From assembly GCA_016870695.1 (NCBI GenBank), contig VGAV01000212.1:1-5148 (forward strand): DNA of 5,148 nucleotides, read 5' to 3'. Below, one piece after another: positions 1 through 4,157 of the stretch (position 1 is the stretch's first letter; each line of letters starts with the position of its first letter). The notes below the pieces were generated by a model, which saw only the letters and a program-made list of their open reading frames with translations, was not told where the DNA came from and ran no database searches. Source of the stretch: Actinomycetota bacterium. Lineage in GTDB: Bacteria > Actinomycetota > Actinomycetes > Actinomycetales > Microbacteriaceae. Both the position numbers and the translations under genes were made by a program.

Positions 1-89
1 GCCGGAGAGAGGAGAAGTCGCCACGGGAGGGCCATGACGCGCGCGGAGCTCCTCCCCTCCCGGCATCCCCTCCCCCGACCGCCTTGTGG
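1..89. other. Left-edge non-coding stretch with C-rich/G-rich tract
   Basis: No convincing complete gene lies here. It is the sequence after the stop codon of the minus-strand MarR gene. The minus strand is strongly purine-rich, with G-runs at 54-76 (listed separately). An ATG at 35-33 on the minus strand opens a frame that runs off the left edge after 11 codons (beginning M-A-L-P-W-R). A purine-rich run precedes it, but about 13 nt away, so it could be the start of a downstream gene or chance. No intrinsic terminator for the MarR gene is visible: the only palindrome is the short GGAGCTCC, with no T-run after it. Confidence 0.5.
54..76 (-). other. Putative G-quadruplex motif downstream of the MarR gene
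   Basis: The minus strand reads G5-A-G4-ATGCC-G3-A-G4, four runs of at least three G with loops of 1, 5 and 1 nt. This satisfies the usual G3+N1-7 quadruplex pattern. It begins 13 nt after the MarR stop codon, so it would lie in the 3' untranslated part of that mRNA and, if a gene starts near position 35, just ahead of it. Short 1-nt loops generally favour stable folding. The pattern is seen directly; folding and function are inference, and runs of G are easier to find by chance in DNA this GC-rich. Confidence 0.45.
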
Positions 90-518
90 TCAGTCCCGCG
101 GCGAAGCGGCGAAGGGGGCGAGGCCGTCGCGCAGGGCGGCGAGGGCGGCGGCGTCCAGACCCGTGCGCTGCATGATCTGCGCGGGCACGGACAGCGCTTG
201 CGCGCGGAGCGCCTGCCCGGCATCCGTGAGCGCGATGTCGAGCACGCGCTCGTCGTCGGCGCGACGGCGGCGGACGACGCGGCCCTGGGCCTCCAACCGC
301 TTGACCAGCGGCGACAGCGTCGCCGGCTCCATCGCCAGCGCCGCGGCGAGAGCGCCCAGCGACCGCGGCGACTCCTCCCAGAGCGCGAGCATGACGAGGT
401 ACTGGGGGTGCGTGAGACCGAGCGGCTCGAGCACGGGCCGATAGACGCCCACCACGTTGCGCGCCGCCGTGACCAGCGCGAAGCACACCTGGCTCTCGAG
501 AGCGAGCGGGTCGTCCAC
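90..518 (-). CDS. MarR-family transcriptional regulator, single-cysteine OhrR-like
   Basis: A 142-residue winged-helix repressor of the MarR family, closest in pattern to the organic-peroxide sensor OhrR. The N-terminus has the LExQxCFAL signature with the only cysteine, Cys12, at the position of the redox-sensing Cys15 of Bacillus OhrR. The segment YRPxLExLGLTxPQY follows at 26-40, then the helix-turn-helix with ATLSPLVKRLE (66-76) as recognition helix and the wing RRRRADDERV (83-92). The GTG start at 518 is chosen because GGAGG (526-530 on the minus strand) sits 7 nt upstream and because OhrR proteins start close to this point. A longer frame upstream would run through the operator. Of the Bacillus tyrosines near the cysteine, Tyr29 is kept (Tyr26) but Tyr19 and Tyr40 are replaced by Val16 and His37. 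No ohr gene is in the window. It probably represses itself and the divergent gene at 556. The family is certain; the peroxide-sensing role is inferred. Confidence 0.93.
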   Translation of the reverse strand: MDDPLALESQVCFALVTAARNVVGVYRPVLEPLGLTHPQYLVMLALWEESPRSLGALAAALAMEPATLSPLVKRLEAQGRVVRRRRADDERVLDIALTDAGQALRAQALSVPAQIMQRTGLDAAALAALRDGLAPFAASPRD

Positions 519-525
519 AGCACCA

Positions 526-530
526 CCTCC
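526..530 (-). promoter_or_regulatory. Ribosome binding site of the MarR gene
   Basis: GGAGG on the minus strand, 7 nt before the GTG at 518. It is part of a longer purine run (GGGGAGG) and decides the start: the methionines further upstream in the same frame have no comparable site and would place the operator inside the coding region. Confidence 0.8.
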
Positions 531-538
531 CCAAACCG

Positions 539-550
539 TTAGTACACTAA
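539..550. promoter_or_regulatory. Probable MarR operator, inverted repeat TTAGT-AC-ACTAA
   Basis: Two perfect 5-bp arms, TTAGT and ACTAA, are separated by 2 bp in the AT-richest spot of the region. The repeat lies between the divergent MarR gene (starts at 518) and the small gene starting at 556. MarR-family dimers commonly bind short AT-containing palindromes in such gaps and regulate both directions. The repeat covers the hexamer TACACT, the likely -10 of the plus-strand gene, and is about 20 bp from the MarR start codon. Binding here would therefore be expected to block both promoters. Which protein binds is inferred from position only. Confidence 0.7.
543..548 (+). promoter_or_regulatory. 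Probable -10 element for a leaderless transcript of the 556 gene
   Basis: TACACT fits the TANNNT pattern. It ends 7 nt before the ATG at 556, which would place the transcription start at or next to the A of the start codon. The 20 nt before the ATG contain no Shine-Dalgarno-like purine run, which agrees with leaderless translation, common in actinobacteria. No good -35 is visible at 16-18 bp upstream. The hexamer is inside the presumed MarR operator. Confidence 0.5.
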
Positions 551-555
551 TCATC

Positions 556-792
556 ATGACACGAAGGGATGCCGACCGGCCGCCGCTGCGCGACCGTGTC
601 CACGAGGCCGGCGGGTGGTACCAGTACCTCAACACGCGGCTCATCCGCGTGGCGGGACCCGCCTCGGTGGGTCCGTACGAGACCACACCGGAGCCGGCGC
701 GCGCCGGCCGCCCCTGTCCCCTGTGCGGTCACGCGATGACCGAGCACGAGGTGGACCGGTCGGGTCCGAAGCCGCTGCTGCACTGCCCGTGA
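556..792 (+). CDS. Small CPLCGH-motif protein (zinc-ribbon-like), function unknown
   Basis: A 78-residue protein with no recognised enzyme family. The N-terminal half has a conserved-looking block, GGWYQYLNTRLIRVAGP (19-35), with aromatic and basic residues. The C-terminal part has C54-P-L-C57-G-H59, then His64, and ends H76-C77-P78. The CxxC plus a terminal His-Cys could ligate one zinc ion as a minimal zinc ribbon, but the protein could also act in thiol chemistry. The ATG at 556 is chosen because upstream in-frame codons fall inside the divergent MarR gene and because the -10 spacing suits a leaderless start. It has no signal peptide or membrane segment, so it is probably cytosolic. It shares its promoter gap and presumed operator with the OhrR-like repressor, suggesting control by that repressor, and it is convergent with uvrB 62 bp further on. 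I do not know its function; similar short proteins may be widespread in Microbacteriaceae. Confidence 0.75.
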   Translation: MTRRDADRPPLRDRVHEAGGWYQYLNTRLIRVAGPASVGPYETTPEPARAGRPCPLCGHAMTEHEVDRSGPKPLLHCP

Positions 793-854
793 GCAACGCC
801 GGGGGCGACGTCGACCCGAAGAGGGACGATCGTCGCATCCCCGGACGCTGAGCG

Positions 855-2924
855 TCAGGCGTGTCCGGCGCGCTCCATGGCGCGCAGCTCCTTTTTGAGG
901 TCCTGGACCTCGTCGCGGAGCCGACCGGCGAGCTCGAACTTCAGCTCCCCCGCCGCCGCGAGCATCTGCTGCGTGAGGTCGGCGATCGTCGACTCGAGCT
1001 GATCCGCGCCCTCGGCCGCGATGCCCGTGCGACGCAGCTGCGGTGTGGGCGACTTGCCCTTGCCCGCCTTGTCGTTGCGCGACAGCAGGTTCTTGGTGTC
1101 GGTGGCCTCGCGAGCCAGCACCTCGGTGATGTCGGCGATCTTCTTGCGCAGGGGCTGCGGGTCGATGCCGCGCTCCTTGTTATAGGCGATCTGCTTCTCG
1201 CGGCGACGCTCGGTCTCGTCGATGGCGTTGCGCATCGAGTCGGTGATCTTGTCGGCGTACATGTGCACCTCGCCCGAGACGTTTCGGGCGGCGCGGCCGA
1301 TCGTCTGGATGAGGGAGGTACCGCTGCGCAGGAACCCCTCCTTGTCGGCATCCAGGATCGCCACCAGCGACACCTCGGGCAGGTCGAGACCCTCGCGGAG
1401 GAGATTGATGCCGACGAGGACGTCGTACGTGCCCGCGCGGAGCTCCGTCAGCAGTTCGACGCGGCGCAGGGTGTCGACGTCGGAGTGCAGGTAGCGCACG
1501 CGCACGCCGTGCTCGCCCAGGAAGTCCGTGAGCTCCTCGGCCATCTTCTTCGTGAGCGTCGTGACGAGCACGCGCTCGTCGCGGTCGACGCGCACCCGGA
1601 TCTGCTCAAGCAGGTCGTCGATCTGCCCCTTGGACGGCTTGACGACGATCTCGGGGTCGACGAGACCGGTCGGGCGGATGATCTGCTCCACCACTCCGTC
1701 GGCGATGCCCATCTCGTACCGGCCGGGGGTCGCGGAGAGGTACACCGTCTGACCGACGCGGTCCTTGAACTCGTCCCACCGGAGCGGCCGGTTGTCCATG
1801 GCGCTCGGGAGCCGGAAGCCATGGTCGACGAGCGTGCGCTTGCGCGACGCGTCGCCCTCGTACATCGCTCCGATCTGCGGCACGGTCACGTGCGACTCGT
1901 CGATCACCAGGAGGAAGTCGTCGGGGAAGAAGTCCAGCAGGGTGTGCGGCGGGTCGCCGGGCATGCGCCCGTCGATGTGCCGCGAGTAGTTCTCGATGCC
2001 GGAGCAGAAGCCCAGCTGCTGGAGCATCTCGAGGTCGAACGTGGTGCGCATGCGCAGACGCTGCGCCTCGAGCAGCTTGTTCTGCGACTCGAATTCCTTC
2101 AGACGCTCCTCGAGCTCGTGCTCGATGGTGCCGATCGCCCGCTGCACCGTCTCCGTGCCCGCCACGTAGTGCGATGCGGGGAAGATCGGCACGGACGCCA
2201 TCTTCTGGATGACGTCGCCCGTCAACGGGTGCAGCGTGTACAGCGCCTCGATCTCGTCGCCGAACATCTCGATGCGGATGGCGTACTCCTCGTACACCGG
2301 GATGATCTCGATCGTGTCACCCCGGACGCGGAAGTTGCCCCGCGAGAAGTCGACGTCGTTGCGGTTGTACTGCATGGAGATGAACTTGCGGATGAGCTGG
2401 TCGCGGTCGTACCGCTCCCCCACCTGCAGCGCCACCATCGCCCGCAGGTACTCCTCGGGAGCACCCAGGCCGTAGATGCAGGACACCGTCGAGACCACCA
2501 CGACGTCGCGACGCGACAGCAGCGAGTTGGTCGTCGAGTGGCGCAGGCGCTCGACCTCGGCGTTGATGGACGAGTCCTTCTCGATAAAAGTGTCCGTCTG
2601 CGGGACGTACGCCTCCGGCTGGTAGTAGTCGTAGTAGGAGACGAAGTACTCGACCGCGTTGTTCGGCATGAGCTCGCGGAACTCGTTGGCGAGCTGCGCC
2701 GCCAGCGTCTTGTTGTGGGCGAGCACGAGCGTCGGACGCTGCACGGCCTCGACGAGCCAGGCGGTCGTCGCCGATTTGCCCGTTCCCGTGGCGCCGAGGA
2801 GGACGACGTCGGTCTCACCGGCGTTGACGCGGGCGGCGAGGTCGGCGATGGCCTGCGGCTGGTCGCCCGACGGCGAGTATTCGCTGATGACCTCGAAGGG
2901 GCGGACGGAGCGAGTGGCCTGCAT
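855..2924 (-). CDS. uvrB: UvrABC system protein B (excinuclease subunit B)
   Basis: UvrB is the damage-verifying helicase-like subunit of nucleotide excision repair. It is loaded on DNA by UvrA, opens and checks the strand, then recruits UvrC for incision. The 689 residues are the usual length. Visible in order are the Walker A motif GATGTGKS (44-51), the damage-probing beta-hairpin region starting [12 protein letters not shown] (97-108) and continuing to about 121, the Walker B/DEAD-type box DESH (342-345), the motif LSATPG (396-401), the helicase C-terminal part with [13 protein letters not shown] (505-517) and motif [11 protein letters not shown] (540-548), and a C-terminal UVR motif (about 641-680) that contacts UvrC. 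The ATG at 2924 matches the family N-terminus ([16 protein letters not shown]) and is preceded by a -10 at leaderless spacing; the frame stays open upstream only by chance. It lies downstream of coaE on the same strand. All key motifs are intact and no frameshift is seen. Confidence 0.99.
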   Translation of the reverse strand: MQATRSVRPFEVISEYSPSGDQPQAIADLAARVNAGETDVVLLGATGTGKSATTAWLVEAVQRPTLVLAHNKTLAAQLANEFRELMPNNAVEYFVSYYDYYQPEAYVPQTDTFIEKDSSINAEVERLRHSTTNSLLSRRDVVVVSTVSCIYGLGAPEEYLRAMVALQVGERYDRDQLIRKFISMQYNRNDVDFSRGNFRVRGDTIEIIPVYEEYAIRIEMFGDEIEALYTLHPLTGDVIQKMASVPIFPASHYVAGTETVQRAIGTIEHELEERLKEFESQNKLLEAQRLRMRTTFDLEMLQQLGFCSGIENYSRHIDGRMPGDPPHTLLDFFPDDFLLVIDESHVTVPQIGAMYEGDASRKRTLVDHGFRLPSAMDNRPLRWDEFKDRVGQTVYLSATPGRYEMGIADGVVEQIIRPTGLVDPEIVVKPSKGQIDDLLEQIRVRVDRDERVLVTTLTKKMAEELTDFLGEHGVRVRYLHSDVDTLRRVELLTELRAGTYDVLVGINLLREGLDLPEVSLVAILDADKEGFLRSGTSLIQTIGRAARNVSGEVHMYADKITDSMRNAIDETERRREKQIAYNKERGIDPQPLRKKIADITEVLAREATDTKNLLSRNDKAGKGKSPTPQLRRTGIAAEGADQLESTIADLTQQMLAAAGELKFELAGRLRDEVQDLKKELRAMERAGHA

Positions 2925-2930
2925 GCTTCC

Positions 2931-2936
2931 AGCGTA
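2931..2936 (-). promoter_or_regulatory. Probable -10 of a leaderless uvrB promoter
   Basis: On the minus strand, TACGCT (TANNNT) is followed by six bases, GGAAGC, and then the uvrB ATG at 2924. This spacing places the transcription start at the A of the start codon. GGAAG is only one base from the ATG, too close to act as a Shine-Dalgarno, so leaderless initiation is the simpler reading. No good -35 is found at 16-18 bp. The same hexamer, followed by G, precedes the response regulator at 3704-3709. No LexA box of the mycobacterial type (TCGAAC-N4-GTTCGA) is visible between uvrB and coaE. Confidence 0.5.
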
Positions 2937-2970
2937 GGCGGGGCCTCCGACATCGGGGTCGGGTTGCGTT

Positions 2971-2995
2971 CGCCGTGCGCGAGCGCGCAACGGCG
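2971..2995 (-). terminator. GC-rich stem-loop between coaE and uvrB, terminator-like
   Basis: Bases 2971-2980 pair with 2985-2995 to give ten base pairs with a single bulged A at 2989 and a 4-nt loop. It is 62-86 nt beyond the coaE stop codon on the minus strand and just ahead of the uvrB promoter. It could therefore end or slow coaE transcripts. No T-run follows on the minus strand, so it is not a classical intrinsic terminator. It could equally be a chance structure in GC-rich DNA. Confidence 0.3.
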
Positions 2996-3056
2996 GCGGC
3001 CCCACGAAAGGGCGTGACGTCGCACCCGCACGACGGCGGCGCGCGCGGCGAGGTGG

Positions 3057-3656
3057 TCAGGCGGGGCCGACGCGGGCCCAGAGCTCGTCGACCTGCCGGC
3101 GGGTGGCATCCATCGTCCCGTCCGTGTCGATGACGACATCGGCGAGGGCGAGGCGCTCCTCGTCGGAGGCCTGCGAGGCGATGCGCGAACGCGCCTCGTC
3201 CTCCGTCATCCCGCGTCCCTCGACGAGCCGGCGGGTGCGCACCTCCGCCGGGGCGTGCACGACCACGACCAGGTCCCACGCGTCGCCGCTCCGCGCCTCG
3301 GCCAGGAGCGGGACGTCGTAGACGACGACCGCGGCGGGGTCCTCCGCGAACGCCGCAGCGAACCGGCGCGCGGACTCCTCGCGGACGGCCGGGTGCACGA
3401 GGGCGTTCAGGGCAGCGAGCCGTTCCGGGTGCCCGAAGACGCGCGCGCCGAGCGCGGGCCGGTCCAGCGACCCGTCGGGCCGCAGCACCTCCGCGCCGAA
3501 CTCCTCGGCGATCGACCGCAGGACGGGCGAGCCCGCCGCCTGCACGTCGCGGACGATCGCGTCCGCGTCGACCACGACGGCTCCGTGCGCGGCGAGCATG
3601 GCCGAGACCGTGGACTTTCCGGAGGCGATTCCGCCGGTGAGCGCGAGAAGGGGCAC
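3057..3656 (-). CDS. coaE: Dephospho-CoA kinase
   Basis: CoaE phosphorylates the 3'-hydroxyl of the ribose of dephospho-CoA with ATP, the last step of coenzyme A synthesis, in the cytosol. At 199 residues it has normal length. The P-loop is GGIASGKST (8-16), the acidic VDAD segment is at 29-32, HPAVR of the substrate-binding region at 88-92, DVPLL at 114-118, and the lid region with GRGMTEDEARSRIASQ is at 147-162. The GTG start at 3656 fits the family: VPLLALTGG places the P-loop eight residues in. No Shine-Dalgarno is seen, and CATCCT six bases before the GTG could be a weak -10 for a leaderless transcript. The gene is divergent from the response regulator at 3751 and is followed by uvrB on the same strand after 132 bp. 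In mycobacteria rpsA precedes coaE; here that place is taken by the response regulator. Confidence 0.97.
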   Translation of the reverse strand: MPLLALTGGIASGKSTVSAMLAAHGAVVVDADAIVRDVQAAGSPVLRSIAEEFGAEVLRPDGSLDRPALGARVFGHPERLAALNALVHPAVREESARRFAAAFAEDPAAVVVYDVPLLAEARSGDAWDLVVVVHAPAEVRTRRLVEGRGMTEDEARSRIASQASDEERLALADVVIDTDGTMDATRRQVDELWARVGPA

Positions 3657-3703
3657 GAACCGAGGATGCCACAGCGTTCGGGGTCGCGCCCGTCGGAGTG
3701 GTT

Positions 3704-3709
3704 TACGCT
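3704..3709 (+). promoter_or_regulatory. Probable -10 of the response-regulator promoter
   Basis: TTTACGCTG contains TACGCT, a TANNNT hexamer, in the AT-richest part of the coaE/response-regulator gap. A start 6-8 bp downstream (near 3716) would give a leader of about 35 nt before the ATG at 3751. No convincing -35 is seen. An inverted repeat, CGCT-GT-AGCG (3706-3715), overlaps the hexamer and could be an operator half-site pair, but four-base arms are weak evidence. Confidence 0.45.
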
Positions 3710-3716
3710 GTAGCGG

Positions 3717-3737
3717 ATCGCGCGCGCCGTGCGCGAT
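3717..3737 (+). repeat. 5'-leader hairpin next to the response-regulator ribosome binding site
   Basis: Bases 3717-3725 pair with 3729-3737 (eight Watson-Crick pairs and one G-U) around a 3-nt loop, GCC. The stem starts about where transcription is predicted to begin and ends directly against the GGAG ribosome binding site at 3738. Such a stem at the very 5' end of an mRNA can protect it from decay or affect ribosome access. The pairing is seen in the sequence; the role is inferred. Confidence 0.45.
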
Positions 3738-3741
3738 GGAG
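3738..3741 (+). promoter_or_regulatory. Ribosome binding site of the response regulator
   Basis: GGAG, 9 nt before the ATG at 3751. It favours this start over the in-frame ATG at 3736, which overlaps the site itself, has no purine run before it, and would add five residues (M-E-N-G-P) not expected before a receiver domain. Confidence 0.65.
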
Positions 3742-3750
3742 AACGGACCC

Positions 3751-4125
3751 ATGACCCAGTCGAACGTCGCGGTCGTCGTCGAGGACGACGTCGACATCCG
3801 GGGACTCATCTCGGCGGTGCTCGAGCAGATCGGTCTCGAGGTGCGGACCGCGCCCGACGGCCTGCGCGGCGTCGAGCTCGTCCGCGAGGCGGACCCGGTG
3901 CTCACGACGCTCGACGTGAGCATGCCCGGCATAGACGGGTTCGAGGCCACGCGGCGCATCCGCGGGTTCAGCACGACCCGCATCATGATCATCAGTGCCC
4001 GCGCCACCCCGGTCGAGCAGGGGCAGGGCCTCGCGTGCGGCGCGGACGCCTACCTCACCAAGCCGTTCCGTCCGCGTGAGCTGCGCGAGCGGGTCCAGGC
4101 GCTCCTCGGCACGACCGCCGTCTGA
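3751..4125 (+). CDS. Single-domain response regulator (CheY-like receiver)
   Basis: A 124-residue protein made of one receiver domain and nothing else. The acidic pair Asp12-Asp13, the phospho-acceptor Asp55 (in LDVSMPGIDGFE, 54-65), the switch Ser82, the aromatic Tyr101 and the invariant Lys104-Pro105 are all present, so phosphorylation should be possible. There is no DNA-binding or enzymatic output domain; the protein ends about 20 residues after the KPF motif, where the last helix of the fold finishes. It must act by protein contact or pass phosphate on. No histidine kinase is in the window. It is divergent from coaE and convergent with the membrane protein ending at 4156, with 30 bp between the stop codons. 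That neighbour carries a GGDEF-like domain, so a joint signalling role is plausible but unproven. The receiver assignment is very secure; the partner is unknown. Confidence 0.96.
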   Translation: MTQSNVAVVVEDDVDIRGLISAVLEQIGLEVRTAPDGLRGVELVREADPVLTTLDVSMPGIDGFEATRRIRGFSTTRIMIISARATPVEQGQGLACGADAYLTKPFRPRELRERVQALLGTTAV

Positions 4126-4139
4126 GCCCGCGGTTGCCG

Positions 4140-4157
4140 GAGCGCGGGCCCGCGCTC
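4140..4157. terminator. Perfect 18-bp palindrome between convergent genes
   Basis: GAGCGCGGGCCCGCGCTC is a perfect palindrome that overlaps the stop codon of the minus-strand membrane protein and lies 15 bp after the stop of the response regulator. As RNA from either strand it can form a 7-bp GC stem with a GGCC loop. A competing stem, GCCCGCG (4126-4132) with CGCGGGC (4143-4149), is available on the same transcript. No T-run follows on either strand, so it is at best a bidirectional terminator of the U-less type reported for actinobacteria. Confidence 0.5.

Noticed and set aside
1..35. Start of a possible minus-strand gene (ATG at 35) running off the left edge
   Set aside because: Only 11 codons are visible and the nearest purine run is about 13 nt from the ATG, too far for a confident ribosome binding site.
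34..444. Plus-strand frame opposite the MarR gene
   Set aside because: It is antisense to a clear MarR protein, its product is Arg/Ser/Ala-rich without a motif, and the purine run is only 2 nt from its ATG.
519..686. Longer N-terminus of the MarR protein
   Set aside because: It would run through the divergent gene and the operator, lacks a ribosome binding site, and is not similar to any MarR N-terminus.
844..856. Inverted repeat GACGCT-G-AGCGTC at the uvrB stop as a terminator between the convergent genes
   Set aside because: The 1-nt spacer leaves at most five pairs in a real hairpin, and there is no T-run on either side.
2925..3005. Upstream 27-residue extension of UvrB
   Set aside because: The extension is Pro/Arg-rich, unlike UvrB N-termini, and contains the presumed promoter; the family start matches the ATG at 2924.
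861..3017. 718-codon open frame on the plus strand opposite uvrB
   Set aside because: It mirrors uvrB almost exactly. Long antisense frames are expected in high-GC genes, and the product is a low-complexity R/V/L/D-rich string with no recognisable domain.
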